This document shows positions 50,112 through 59,088 of a stretch of 64,000 bases of DNA, piece by piece; position 1 is the stretch's first letter, and each line of letters starts with the position of its first letter. A model generated the notes under the pieces. That model was not told where the DNA came from. It searched no databases and saw nothing but the letters and a program-made list of their open reading frames with translations. The DNA is taken from contig NZ_BNBM01000006.1 in the NCBI RefSeq assembly GCF_014655715.1, positions 124,001-188,000 on the forward strand. Direction: 5' to 3'. Made by a program: the position numbers and the translations under genes. This stretch comes from Streptomyces lanatus (lineage in GTDB: Bacteria; Actinomycetota; Actinomycetes; Streptomycetales; Streptomycetaceae).

Positions 50112-51583
50112 ACAAGCCCCTACGCCGGATCGCGATCTTCTGCGGCCTCCTCGTCCTGGCGCTGCTCGTCCGCGACAACTGGATCCAGTACGTCCAGGCC
50201 GACGAGCTCAGGAGCGACAAGAACAACCGCCGCGTCACCATCGAGCGCTACGGCACCCCCCGCGGCAACATCATCGTCGACGGCAAGGCCATCACCGGCT
50301 CGAAGGAAACCTCCGGCACCGACTTCAAGTTCAAGCGCACCTACACCAACGGCCCGATGTGGGCACCCGTCACCGGGTACGCCTCCCAGGCCTTCGGCGC
50401 CAACCAGCTGGAGTCCATCGAGGACGGCATCCTCACCGGCAACGACGACCGGCTGTTCTTCCGCAACACCCTCGACATGCTCACGGGCAAGGAGAAGGAA
50501 GGCGGAAACGTCGTCACCACCCTCAACGCCGCCGCGCAGAAGGCCGCGTTCGAGGGACTGAAGGCACAGGGCGGCAAGGGTGCCGTCGCCGCCATCGAGC
50601 CGTCCACCGGCAAGATCCTGGCCCTGGCGTCCTACCCGTCGTACGACCCCTCGTCCTTCGCCGGCAACTCCACGACGACCGACACCGACGCGTGGCAGAA
50701 GCTCCAGAAGAAGGTCAACCCCGACGACCCGATGCTCAACCGGGCACTGCGCGAGGTCTACCCGCCCGGCTCCACCTTCAAGGTGGTCACCGCAGCCGCC
50801 GCGCTGGAGAACGGCCTGTACACGGACGCCGACGGAAAGACCAAGACGCCGCTGCCGTGGACCATGCCGGGCACCACGACCGTGCTGAAGAACGAGGGCA
50901 ACATCCCCTGCAAGAACGCGACACTGCGGGTCGCCCTCCAGTACTCCTGCAACACCGTCTTCGGCAAGATCGGCTCCGACCTCGGCAACGACAAGATGCT
51001 GGAGGAAGCCAAGAAGTTCGGCTTCACCGAGGAGCTGTACACCCCGACCCGTACCAGCGCCTCGGTCTTCTCCGACGACATGAACCCGTCGGAGACCGCG
51101 CTGTCCTCCATCGGCCAGTTCAACACCGCCGCCACCCCGCTGCAGATGGCCATGGTCGCCTCCGCCGTCGCCAACAACGGCACCCTGATGAAGCCGTACA
51201 TGGTCGACGAGCTCCAGACCAACAACCTCGACGCCCTCGAGCGGACCACCCCCGAGGAGATGAGCAAGCCGCTGTCCGCGGAGAACGCCCAGATCCTGCA
51301 GTCCATGATGGAGACGGTCGTCGGAGACGGCACCGGCAAGAACGCCCAGATCGACGGCGTGAAGGTCGGCGGCAAGACCGGCACCGCCCAGCACGGCGTC
51401 GACAACAGCGAGAACCCGTACGCGTGGTTCATCTCCTACGCCAAGACCGACAACGGCTCACCCGTCGCCGTCGCCGTCGTGATCGAGGACGACAACGCCG
51501 TCCGCGACGACATCTCCGGCGGCGGCCTCGCGGCACCCATCGCCAAGAGCGTCATGGAGGCGGTCATCAACAGCAAGAAGTGA
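50108..51583 (+). CDS. pbpA: Penicillin-binding protein 2 (class B transpeptidase) PbpA
   Basis: Class B PBP of 491 residues: membrane anchor (IAIFCGLLVLALLV, residues 8-21), a dimerisation domain (GTPRGNIIVDG) and a transpeptidase domain with STFK (Ser222-Lys225), SCN (Ser280-Asn282) and KTGT (from Lys423). It cross-links peptidoglycan made by the coupled RodA. GTG 50108 overlaps the rodA stop. 170 bases separate it from pknB, where TTGCGA (51617) is a possible -35 and CGATAC/GTATCG makes a small dyad. Confidence 0.95.
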   Translation: MNKPLRRIAIFCGLLVLALLVRDNWIQYVQADELRSDKNNRRVTIERYGTPRGNIIVDGKAITGSKETSGTDFKFKRTYTNGPMWAPVTGYASQAFGANQLESIEDGILTGNDDRLFFRNTLDMLTGKEKEGGNVVTTLNAAAQKAAFEGLKAQGGKGAVAAIEPSTGKILALASYPSYDPSSFAGNSTTTDTDAWQKLQKKVNPDDPMLNRALREVYPPGSTFKVVTAAAALENGLYTDADGKTKTPLPWTMPGTTTVLKNEGNIPCKNATLRVALQYSCNTVFGKIGSDLGNDKMLEEAKKFGFTEELYTPTRTSASVFSDDMNPSETALSSIGQFNTAATPLQMAMVASAVANNGTLMKPYMVDELQTNNLDALERTTPEEMSKPLSAENAQILQSMMETVVGDGTGKNAQIDGVKVGGKTGTAQHGVDNSENPYAWFISYAKTDNGSPVAVAVVIEDDNAVRDDISGGGLAAPIAKSVMEAVINSKK

Positions 51584-51753
51584 ACCTGCTCACGTCCCCT
51601 TCACATCGGTGCACGTTGCGATACCGGTCCTGTATCGGGTTACGGGCTTGGCCAGGTCACACAAGATGAGCCGGGTACGGTATGCCCGGACGGCACACCG
51701 CCCCACCCACAAGGGTGAGGTCGGGACCGACGGAGAGGGCTGGTAGGTAGCTT

Positions 51754-53739
51754 ATGGAAGAGCCGCGTCGCCTCGGCGGCCGGTACGAGCTGGGCCAGGT
51801 GCTCGGCCGTGGTGGCATGGCGGAGGTCTACCTCGCGCATGACACCCGGCTCGGCCGCACCGTGGCGGTGAAGACGCTGCGCGCGGACCTCGCGCGCGAC
51901 CCGTCCTTCCAGGCCCGCTTCCGCCGGGAGGCCCAGTCGGCCGCCTCGCTCAACCATCCCGCGATCGTGGCGGTCTACGACACGGGCGAGGACTACATCG
52001 ACAACGTCTCGATCCCGTACATCGTCATGGAGTACGTGGACGGCTCGACGCTGCGCGAGCTGCTGCACTCCGGCCGCAAGCTCCTGCCCGAGCGCGCGAT
52101 GGAAATGACCATCGGCATCCTCCAGGGCCTGGAGTACGCCCACCGCAGCGGCATCGTCCACCGCGACATCAAGCCCGCGAACGTCATGCTGACGCGCAAC
52201 GGCCAGGTCAAGGTCATGGACTTCGGCATCGCCCGCGCCATGGGCGACTCCGGCATGACGATGACCCAGACCGCGGCCGTCATCGGCACCGCCCAGTACC
52301 TCTCGCCGGAACAGGCGAAGGGCGAGCAGGTGGACGCCCGCTCGGACCTCTACTCCACGGGCTGTCTGCTCTACGAGCTCCTGACGGTACGGCCCCCCTT
52401 CATCGGCGACTCCCCGGTGGCCGTGGCCTACCAGCACGTCCGCGAGGAAGCCCAGGCCCCGTCGGTCTTCGACCCCGAGATCACGCCCGAAATGGACGCG
52501 ATCGTACTGAAGGCCCTCACCAAGGACCCCAACTACCGCTACCAGTCGGCCGACGAGATGCGCGCCGACATCGAGGCCTGCCTCGACGGCCAGCCCGTCG
52601 CCGCCACCGCCGCGATGGGCTCCGTGGGCTACGGCGGCTACCCCGACGACCAGCCGACCACGGCCCTGCGCGCCCAGGACGCCGGCGCCACGTCGATGCT
52701 GCCGCCGATGAACCCCGACGACGGCGGCTACGGATACGACGACCGCGTCGACCGACGCCGCCAGAAGAAGTCCAACACCTCCACGATCCTGCTCGCCGTC
52801 GCGGCCATCCTGGTCCTCGTCGGCGCGGTCCTCATCGGCAAGTGGGTGTTCGACGGGGACACCGCGAGCAACAGCCAGGTGCCGGTTCCCAACCTCATCG
52901 GTGAGACCGAGAACAGCGCGAGGAATCTGCTCGGCAACGTCGACCTCGAGTTGGGGCAGATCACGCCGAAGGAGTGCGAGGACAAGCCCAAGGGCCAGAT
53001 CTGCGACCAGGACCCCGCTGCCAAGACCAACGTCGACAAGGGCTCCAAGATCAACGTCGTGGTGTCGACCGGAGCGCCGAAGGTCGCCGTACCCAACGTG
53101 ATCAACAAGAACATCGACGAGGCCACCGAACAGCTGAAGGACAAGGGCTTCGAGGTCGAGACCGAGCTGACGGAGTCCTCCCAGACCGAGGGCACCGTCC
53201 TGAGCCAGGACCCCGACCCCGGTACCGAGAAGGAAAAGGGCTCGACGGTCACCCTCGAGGTCGCCAAGGCCCAGGCGAAGGCCACCGTGCCCGACGTCCT
53301 CGGCAGGACCTGCGACGAGGCGAAGGCACAGATGACGGCCAACGAACTCGTCGGCACCTGCACCGAGGTGGACACCCAGGACCCGAACCAGGTCGGCAAG
53401 GTCATCGCGACCTCACCGCAGGCCGGCAGCGAGGCCGACAAGAACTCCACGGTGACCATCCAGATCGGCAAGCAGGCCAAGCAGAAGACCCAGGTACCGA
53501 GCGTCGTGGGTCAGACGGTGGGCCAGGCCAAGCAGACCCTGGCGGCAGCCGGCTTCACCAACATCCAGTTCAACAACGGCAGCGACCAGAGCGACACAGC
53601 CCTCGTCACCGACCAGGACCCCAAGGGCAACCAACAGGTCGACGACCCGGCGGGCACCCAGATCACGCTGACCACCGTGGGCTTCGGCAACAACGGAGGA
53701 AACAACGGCGGAGGCGACAACGGAGGCATCTTCGGCTGA
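51754..53739 (+). CDS. pknB: Ser/Thr protein kinase PknB with four PASTA domains
   Basis: Central growth-control kinase of 661 residues. Kinase domain: GRGGMAEV, Lys 40 in AVKTL, His136-Arg-Asp138 in HRDIKPANV, DFGIA, GTAQYLSPEQ. A juxtamembrane linker, one helix (about 344-366) and four extracellular PASTA repeats follow, starting VPVPNLIGE, VAVPNVINK, ATVPDVLGR and TQVPSVVGQ. PASTA domains bind muropeptides or lipid II, so wall status sets kinase activity. A short Gly/Asn tail ends the protein. It phosphorylates FhaA/FhaB-binding partners; PstP reverses this. Confidence 0.97.
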   Translation: MEEPRRLGGRYELGQVLGRGGMAEVYLAHDTRLGRTVAVKTLRADLARDPSFQARFRREAQSAASLNHPAIVAVYDTGEDYIDNVSIPYIVMEYVDGSTLRELLHSGRKLLPERAMEMTIGILQGLEYAHRSGIVHRDIKPANVMLTRNGQVKVMDFGIARAMGDSGMTMTQTAAVIGTAQYLSPEQAKGEQVDARSDLYSTGCLLYELLTVRPPFIGDSPVAVAYQHVREEAQAPSVFDPEITPEMDAIVLKALTKDPNYRYQSADEMRADIEACLDGQPVAATAAMGSVGYGGYPDDQPTTALRAQDAGATSMLPPMNPDDGGYGYDDRVDRRRQKKSNTSTILLAVAAILVLVGAVLIGKWVFDGDTASNSQVPVPNLIGETENSARNLLGNVDLELGQITPKECEDKPKGQICDQDPAAKTNVDKGSKINVVVSTGAPKVAVPNVINKNIDEATEQLKDKGFEVETELTESSQTEGTVLSQDPDPGTEKEKGSTVTLEVAKAQAKATVPDVLGRTCDEAKAQMTANELVGTCTEVDTQDPNQVGKVIATSPQAGSEADKNSTVTIQIGKQAKQKTQVPSVVGQTVGQAKQTLAAAGFTNIQFNNGSDQSDTALVTDQDPKGNQQVDDPAGTQITLTTVGFGNNGGNNGGGDNGGIFG

Positions 53740-53767
53740 CGAAGCCGTCCCCTCCGGGATCATCACG

Positions 53768-53798
53768 GGCCCCGGCACCCTTCAAGGGTGCCGGGGCC
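53768..53798 (+). terminator. Terminator of the pknB operon
   Basis: GGCCCCGGCACCC-ttcaa-GGGTGCCGGGGCC, a perfect 13-bp stem, followed by TGTTGTTT. The best intrinsic terminator in the window. Confidence 0.95.
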
Positions 53799-53825
53799 TG
53801 TTGTTTCCATCACCCCCCCACACCG

Positions 53826-54557
53826 CTGGAATCCAAGAGCCTGCGCGACAGCGTGCTGCAACGAACCGATGTCCTCGACCGGGCGAAGGCGCTGTCACTG
53901 CTGCCGGACGGGATGCATGTGGCCAACGGCTACCAGGTCCCGGTCACGCTCCAAGGCGCTCGCGATCTTCTCCCGCCGAGCCGTCCTCAACATCGCCATG
54001 CTCCTCCGCGACAGCAAAGTCGCACGTCAGGTACGTGTCTACCTCCTCGACATGGAGTACCTGGCCCGCACACAGCCTGTGGATAACCCGGCTCCCACTG
54101 AGGTCGGCTCCTTCGACGACCGCATCGACCAGCGCATCACCCACATCCTCGGCAGGACCGTCGTCCCCATGTTCAACGCCCTGATCGAAACGTCGGGCGA
54201 GTACCGCGCGGAACTGGTCGCGCTCCGCGCAGGCGTCCAACGCATCGAGCGACGGCTCCACCAGCACCACGCACGGCTGCAGAGGCTCGAAGGGGTACGC
54301 GACGACCGCCCGGCCGTCGGAGTCATGGACGCCATGCACGGCCGCACGTTCGAGCACCACATCGCCAAACTCCTGCGCCGCGAGGATGCACCAACGTCGT
54401 CGTGCAGGGCGGTCGCGGAGACCGGGGCGTCGACATCATCGCGCTCACGGCCGACGGACGGCGCCGCGTCGCCCAATGCAAGAGGCTTGCCCCCTACCTG
54501 AACATCACCAGCCCCGAGGTCCAGAAGTTCATCGGGCCGGCGAAGATCCTGGAGTAA
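53826..54557 (+). pseudogene. Decayed HTH/Mrr-type restriction endonuclease gene
   Basis: Three fragments of one protein family lie in shifting frames. Frame A (from 53826): SLRDSVLQRTDVLDRAKALS then DGMHV joined directly to NGYQV. Frame B (about 53940-54385): SKALAIFSRRAVLNIAMLLR through a coiled region to AMHGRTFEHHIAKLLRRE. Back in frame A: NVVVQGGRGDRGVDIIALTA and VAQCKRLAPYL, the Mrr-type nuclease core with the D...QxK motif, to a TAA at 54557. No start codon is seen, the loop between DGMHV and NGYQV and the C-terminus appear missing. The comparison is from memory of intact Streptomyces relatives. Confidence 0.75.
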
Positions 54558-54574
54558 TCGCGACCTGACGCACA

Positions 54575-54615
54575 GAGGCCCGAAGTCGCAAAGAGTAGTT
54601 GCGGCTTCGGGCCTC
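54575..54615. terminator. Bidirectional hairpin terminator
   Basis: GAGGCCCGAAGTCGCAA and TTGCGGCTTCGGGCCTC pair over 17 positions with one mismatch around a 7-base loop, between the pseudogene and the convergent sortase gene. Confidence 0.85.
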
Positions 54616-54653
54616 CGTCATGTTAGAGGACAGAGTTGCCGAAAGTATCTCTG

Positions 54654-55418
54654 TCAGCCGCGAAGCTCCACCGGCGGTGTCCGTTCCTCGTCCACCTTCT
54701 CCACCCGCTCCAGCTCCCCCCACACCACATACCGGTACCGGCTCGTATACACCGGCGTACAAGTCGTCAGCGTGATGTAGTGCCCCGCCTTCGTCTTCCC
54801 CGACTCCTTGGGGACCCCGGAGAGGACCTTGACGTTGTACTTCGACGTCTCGGGAAGGACGGCGTAGACCTTGTAGACGTACCACTTGTCCTTCGTCTCG
54901 AAGACGATCGGGTCGCCCTTCTCGAGCTTGTGGATGTTGTGGAACTTCGCGCCATGACCGTCACGGTGCGCCGCGAGGGAGAAGTTCCCCTTCTTGTCCG
55001 CGGTCGGCAGGGTCGCCTTGACGGGGTCGGTGTAGTAGCCGGCCACGCCGTCGTTGAGGATCTTCGACGTCGTCCCCTTCTCGACGAGGATCTCGCTCGA
55101 GCTCATCGCGGGGACGTGGAGGAAGCCGATGCCGTTCTTGGCGTCGTACACGGCCGGGCGCCCGGAGTCCTCGTCCTGGTGGGCCCAGATGTCACGGACC
55201 TTGTCGGCCTGTTTGTCCGCCGCGCGGTCGGCGATGACGTTCGTCCACCACAGGGAATAGACGACGAACAGGCCCAGAACCAGTCCCGCCGTGATGAGGA
55301 GTTCGCCGAAGACGCTGACGGCCGCCGCGATCCGGCCCGTGCCACGGCGGCGAGCCGGGCGACGCCGTGACGCGGGAGCGGCCGTGTGATCTTCGGTGCC
55401 CTCGGTGGTCGCTGCCAC
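54654..55418 (-). CDS. Class E sortase (SrtE2-like)
   Basis: Membrane-anchored transpeptidase of 254 residues that attaches surface proteins with LAxTG signals to peptidoglycan. Basic N-terminus, one membrane helix (ELLITAGLVLGLFVVY), then the sortase barrel with His151 (LAAHRDGHG), Cys220 (TLTTC) and Arg229 (SRYRYVVWG). By its place next to pknB it corresponds to S. coelicolor SrtE2, which with SrtE1 anchors long chaplins. GTG 55418 start. 12 bases after the next sortase gene, so probably in one transcript. Confidence 0.92.
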   Translation of the reverse strand: MAATTEGTEDHTAAPASRRRPARRRGTGRIAAAVSVFGELLITAGLVLGLFVVYSLWWTNVIADRAADKQADKVRDIWAHQDEDSGRPAVYDAKNGIGFLHVPAMSSSEILVEKGTTSKILNDGVAGYYTDPVKATLPTADKKGNFSLAAHRDGHGAKFHNIHKLEKGDPIVFETKDKWYVYKVYAVLPETSKYNVKVLSGVPKESGKTKAGHYITLTTCTPVYTSRYRYVVWGELERVEKVDEERTPPVELRG

Positions 55419-55430
55419 TATTCATCTGCC

Positions 55431-56609
55431 TTAACTGACGAGCGCATCCGGCTTGCCCTTGCTGCGCGGCCGTTCCTCGACCATCTTGCCCCAGACGATC
55501 AACCGGTACTTACTGGTGAACTCCGGCGTGCATGTGGTGAGTGTGATGTAGCGGCCCGGCCCGGTGAAACCCGACCCCGGCGGAACCGGATCCAGCACAC
55601 TCACATTGCTCGGCGACGTCACCGGAAGGATCGACGCCATTTTGTACACGTAGTACTTGTCCTGCGTCTCCACGACGATCGCGTCGCCCTGAGCCAGCCG
55701 GTTGATGTAGCGGAACGGTTCGCCGTGCGTATTGCGATGCCCCGCCAGCCCGAAGTTGCCGCTCTTGTCGCCCGGCATCGCCGTCTTCAGCTTGCCCTCG
55801 CCGTAATGGCCGACCATGCCCCGGTCGAGCACCTTCTTGTTGCTGATGCCCTCCGCGATCGGGACGACGACGTCCAGCCGCGGGATGTGCAGGATGGCGA
55901 AGCCCTGCCCCGGCTCGAAGGACCCCGGAGCGCGTTTGCCGCTCGCCCAGTCGTCCTGGAGGCTGCTGGCCTCCTTGTCCGCCTGCGCATGCGCCCGGAC
56001 ATTGGTCCACCACAGCTGGTAACTCACGAACAGCAGCATCAGCACGCCGGTGGTGATGAACACCTCACCGATCGCCCGGCTGGCCACGGTGCCCGGACTG
56101 GGCCTGCGCGCCCGGGCCTGTCTACGGGCCTCCATACGGGAGAGAGGAGCACCGGAGCCACTCTCCTCCGCGCCCGCCTCCGACGCCTGACGCGCGCCGC
56201 CCCCGTGACGCCCATGACGCCCCTTCGCTGCCTTTCTACGGGCCGCACGGCCACCCGCCGGGGGTCCAGGGGCAGAAGTGACGGAAGAGGCCGCAGAAGG
56301 CGATATGGAGTCGATCGAGTCGATGGACTCACCGGAGCGCGGCGGATCCGGGATCCGCAAGGCCACCGTCTCGTCGTCCGGCGGAGGTATGTACGACTCC
56401 GCGTACGGCTCTTGGTACGCGTACGGCACCTCGTCGCCGTACTCCTGCGTGACGTAATTCTCCCCGCCCGACCACTCCCCGAGCGCACCGGAACCCTCGT
56501 ACGGCTGCTGCCCGTACGAGGACCCCTGGTCGCCGGCGTCGCCGTAGGAGTCGGTGAACGACTCCCCGTACACGGCGCCGGACTCGCGCTCAGGGCGCAG
56601 TGCGGTCAC
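55431..56609 (-). CDS. Class E sortase with long N-terminal extension (SrtE1-like)
   Basis: A 392-residue sortase. The first 175 residues are cytoplasmic and unusual: a Tyr/Gly/Glu/Ser-rich stretch (SYGDAGDQGSSYGQQPYEG), then a basic region (RRKAAKGRHGRHGGG). One membrane helix (about 180-200) leads to the sortase domain with His291 (LAGHRNTHG), Cys360 (TLTTC) and Arg369 (SKYRLIVWG). GTG 56609 overlaps the amidotransferase stop (GTGA). The extension could be a kinase substrate or a localisation region; neither is shown. Confidence 0.9.
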   Translation of the reverse strand: MTALRPERESGAVYGESFTDSYGDAGDQGSSYGQQPYEGSGALGEWSGGENYVTQEYGDEVPYAYQEPYAESYIPPPDDETVALRIPDPPRSGESIDSIDSISPSAASSVTSAPGPPAGGRAARRKAAKGRHGRHGGGARQASEAGAEESGSGAPLSRMEARRQARARRPSPGTVASRAIGEVFITTGVLMLLFVSYQLWWTNVRAHAQADKEASSLQDDWASGKRAPGSFEPGQGFAILHIPRLDVVVPIAEGISNKKVLDRGMVGHYGEGKLKTAMPGDKSGNFGLAGHRNTHGEPFRYINRLAQGDAIVVETQDKYYVYKMASILPVTSPSNVSVLDPVPPGSGFTGPGRYITLTTCTPEFTSKYRLIVWGKMVEERPRSKGKPDALVS

Positions 56610-57244
56610 GCCGTGGCCCTGCCCACCACCGGGGCGAGCCCCGCCGACCTCGCCACCGCGTCCTGGTAGCCGCACTCCACCAGCCAGTTGGCCAGCATCC
56701 GGTGCCCATGCTCGGTCAGCACCGACTCGGGATGGAACTGCACACCCTCCACCGGGAGTTCACGGTGCCGCAGCCCCATGATGATGCCGTCATGAGTCCG
56801 CGCCGTGACCTCCAGGTCGGCCGGCACCGTCTCCGGCTCCGCCGCCAACGAGTGGTAGCGCGTCGCCGTGAACGGCGACGGCAGCCCCGCGAAGACACCC
56901 TTGCCCTCATGCTCGACCAGCGACGTCTTGCCATGCAGCAGCTCCGGCGCACGGTCCACGACACCGCCGTACGCCACCTGCATCGACTGCATGCCGAGGC
57001 ACACCCCGAAGACCGGCACCCCGGTCGAGGCGCAGTGCCGGACCATGTCCACACAGACACCCGCCTGCTCAGGCGTCCCCGGACCCGGCGACAGCAGCAC
57101 ACCGTCGAAGCCGTCCTGCGCATGCGCCGTCGACACCTCGTCGTTGCGCAGCACCTCACACTCGGCGCCCAGCTGATACAGGTACTGGACCAGGTTGAAG
57201 ACGAAGCTGTCGTAGTTGTCCACGACCAGAATGCGTGCGCTCAC
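56606..57244 (-). CDS. Glutamine amidotransferase of anthranilate/aminodeoxychorismate synthase (TrpG/PabA type)
   Basis: Class I glutamine amidotransferase of 212 residues. ILVVDNYDSFVFNLVQYL opens it, LLSPGPGTPEQAG is the oxyanion region, the nucleophile Cys is in FGVCLGMQSM and the His-Glu pair in VQFHPESVLTEHG. It supplies ammonia to a chorismate-using synthase subunit encoded elsewhere; TrpG and PabA roles cannot be told apart by sequence. It lies between sortase genes, with 4-base overlaps (GTGA) on both sides, which is metabolically unexpected. Confidence 0.92.
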   Translation of the reverse strand: MSARILVVDNYDSFVFNLVQYLYQLGAECEVLRNDEVSTAHAQDGFDGVLLSPGPGTPEQAGVCVDMVRHCASTGVPVFGVCLGMQSMQVAYGGVVDRAPELLHGKTSLVEHEGKGVFAGLPSPFTATRYHSLAAEPETVPADLEVTARTHDGIIMGLRHRELPVEGVQFHPESVLTEHGHRMLANWLVECGYQDAVARSAGLAPVVGRATA

Positions 57245-57402
57245 TGGTTGTCCACCGTCACATCGTTGAAGGGCAGCAGCGGTTCGGCCCACGGGAAGAC
57301 GTAGTTGAACAGGACGTAGACCACGGCCATGACCAGCAGGAGCGAGAGCAGCGCCTTCACCCACGCGTTCCCCGGCAGATGCCGCCAGATCCAGCCGTAC
57401 AT
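57241..57402 (-). CDS. Small single-helix membrane protein
   Basis: A 53-residue protein, MYGWIWRHLPGNAWVK then a hydrophobic helix (ALLSLLLVMAVVYVLF) and an acidic tail. GGGACGG precedes ATG 57402. Its stop overlaps the amidotransferase start (GTGA). No family is recognised with certainty; conserved small proteins at this place are remembered from Streptomyces. Confidence 0.75.
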   Translation of the reverse strand: MYGWIWRHLPGNAWVKALLSLLLVMAVVYVLFNYVFPWAEPLLPFNDVTVDNQ

Positions 57403-57455
57403 GCCGTCCCTTTCGTCGCACCACGGCATCAGACTCACGCCGTACAGCCAACAGA

Positions 57456-58145
57456 CTAACGGCGCAACGCCTCCGGTTTCCCGGCCTCCACAGGCTGAGT
57501 GGAGTCCAGATGAGCCCACACGATCAGCCGATGACTGTGCCCCCACTCCGGATCGCACGTGGTCAGCGTCAGATAACGGCCCTCACGCGTGTACCCCGAC
57601 TTACGGGGCACAGCGTCGATCACCTCAATGTCCGTGGGCAGTGTTTTGTAAGGCCCTTTGTCGATCCGATACGTGAACCAGGTCGTCCCATCGGTCAGCA
57701 CCACCGCGTCACCCGGCCGCAACCTGGGAAAATCCTTGAACGGATCACCGTACGTACGCCGATGACCGGCGACCGAGAAGTTGCCCTTCTGCCCGAGCTG
57801 AGCGGTGGCCGCGTAGTGACCCAGCCCCTTCTTCAAGGTCTTGGTCGCGGTGCCCTCGAGCACCGGCTTGTTCCACGTGAAACCAAGCCGCGGGATGTAC
57901 ATGATCGCGAAGGGCTTGTCCGTCTCATACGGCCCCGGCGTCGGCGCCGACTCCGCCGGACCGGCAGCCTCTCCCGTGGGCCGCACCGCCCCATGCGCCC
58001 ACTGCTCCTGCAACCGATCGATCTGGTCGCTCATGACACTGTCGGCCTTCACACCGGTCCAGAACAGCACATAGACGACAAACAGCACGATCACGGTGCC
58101 CACGGTGATACACAGTTCACTGACGGACCTGACGACCACACGCAC
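57456..58145 (-). CDS. Class E sortase, third copy
   Basis: A 229-residue sortase with a short N-terminus, one membrane helix (TVGTVIVLFVVYVLFW, residues 14-29) and the barrel with His128 (VAGHRRTYG), Cys197 (TLTTC) and Arg206 (SHRLIVW). GTG 58145 has GGAG 6-7 bases upstream. It is shorter than the other two because it lacks a cytoplasmic extension. A one-mismatch parS lies inside it at 57870. Whether it anchors LAxTG proteins or has another role is unknown. Confidence 0.9.
   Translation of the reverse strand: MRVVVRSVSELCITVGTVIVLFVVYVLFWTGVKADSVMSDQIDRLQEQWAHGAVRPTGEAAGPAESAPTPGPYETDKPFAIMYIPRLGFTWNKPVLEGTATKTLKKGLGHYAATAQLGQKGNFSVAGHRRTYGDPFKDFPRLRPGDAVVLTDGTTWFTYRIDKGPYKTLPTDIEVIDAVPRKSGYTREGRYLTLTTCDPEWGHSHRLIVWAHLDSTQPVEAGKPEALRR
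57870..57883. promoter_or_regulatory. parS: parS-like site within the third sortase gene
   Basis: GTTCCACGTGAAAC differs from the parS consensus at one base. Read on the other strand it is GTTTCACGTGGAAC, identical to the site at 62218. Confidence 0.75.
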
Positions 58146-58169
58146 CGGCAGCTCCAGAGAGGCTGGGAC

Positions 58170-58946
58170 TCACTCCACGGGCTTGGCGTACCGCAGATCC
58201 ACTGTGCCCGAGTAACCCGGCAGAGTCACCGTCCCGTCCTCGGTCACTTTCCAGCCGAGCCCGTACACATTGACGTACACCATGTAGTTCTGAATCGCCG
58301 ACGAAGCCGCGAGAGCCTGCTGCATCTTCCCCGGATCACCCACAGCCGTGATCTTGTACGGCGGCGAGTACACCCGGCCCTGAAGAATCAACGTGTTGCC
58401 CACGCAGCGCACGGCACTGGTCGAGATCAACCGCTGATCCATCACCTTGATGCCCTTGGCACCGCTCTGCCACAGCGCATTGACCACAGCCTGAAGATCC
58501 TGCTGGTGGATCACCAGGTAGTCCGGCTGCGGCTCGGGATAACCCGGCAGCTTGGCAGTCGCGTCCGGCGGAGCGTCATTCAACGTGACAGTGATCGCCT
58601 CACCCGTCAGCTTCTGCGTCCCCGCCCTCTCCTCCAGCGCTGCCAGCTTGTCGTCCTCGGCCTTCGTACTGCCGTCGTCCCGCTCGGCGAGCGCCTCCAC
58701 ATCGTCTCGCAGGGCCGCGTTGGACTCATTGAGCCCACCGTTCTCACGACTGCGCTCATGGATCAGGTCCGAAAGCTTCAGCAACGAGGCATCCGTACGG
58801 ATATCGGTGCCCTTGGCCGTATTGAAGCTCGTGAAGAAAATCAGCCCCGCCAGCGCGAACACAGCCGCGGTCAGCACCCGCACCGGGCGGAATCGGCCGC
58901 GGACAGGACTGGATCCCGTGCGGGGAGAGTCGGCAGAATTGCTCAA
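58170..58946 (-). CDS. DUF881-family membrane-anchored protein
   Basis: A 258-residue protein: basic N-terminus, one membrane helix (VLTAAVFALAGLIFFTSF), a coiled coil (about residues 58-110, NGGLNESNAALRDDVEALAE) and the DUF881 domain (ITVTLNDAPPDA, YLVIHQQDLQAVVNALW). Such proteins sit near crgA and division genes across actinobacteria and resemble FtsQ/DivIC-like bitopic factors; their role is unproven. The start is TTG 58946, with AAGGG just upstream. It is divergent from crgA with 142 bases between. Confidence 0.85.
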   Translation of the reverse strand: MSNSADSPRTGSSPVRGRFRPVRVLTAAVFALAGLIFFTSFNTAKGTDIRTDASLLKLSDLIHERSRENGGLNESNAALRDDVEALAERDDGSTKAEDDKLAALEERAGTQKLTGEAITVTLNDAPPDATAKLPGYPEPQPDYLVIHQQDLQAVVNALWQSGAKGIKVMDQRLISTSAVRCVGNTLILQGRVYSPPYKITAVGDPGKMQQALAASSAIQNYMVYVNVYGLGWKVTEDGTVTLPGYSGTVDLRYAKPVE

Positions 58947-59088
58947 CGTACCCTTATCTCCTTCGGCGCCGCGGAAGCACTACGCTAACGGACGCCCGGG
59001 GGAGCAATCGGAGTCCCCTTGTACGCTGCTCCGGAGCCAGCCACAGTTCCCTGCGCGGCCACGCAGCGCATCGACAGGAGAGACCCTC

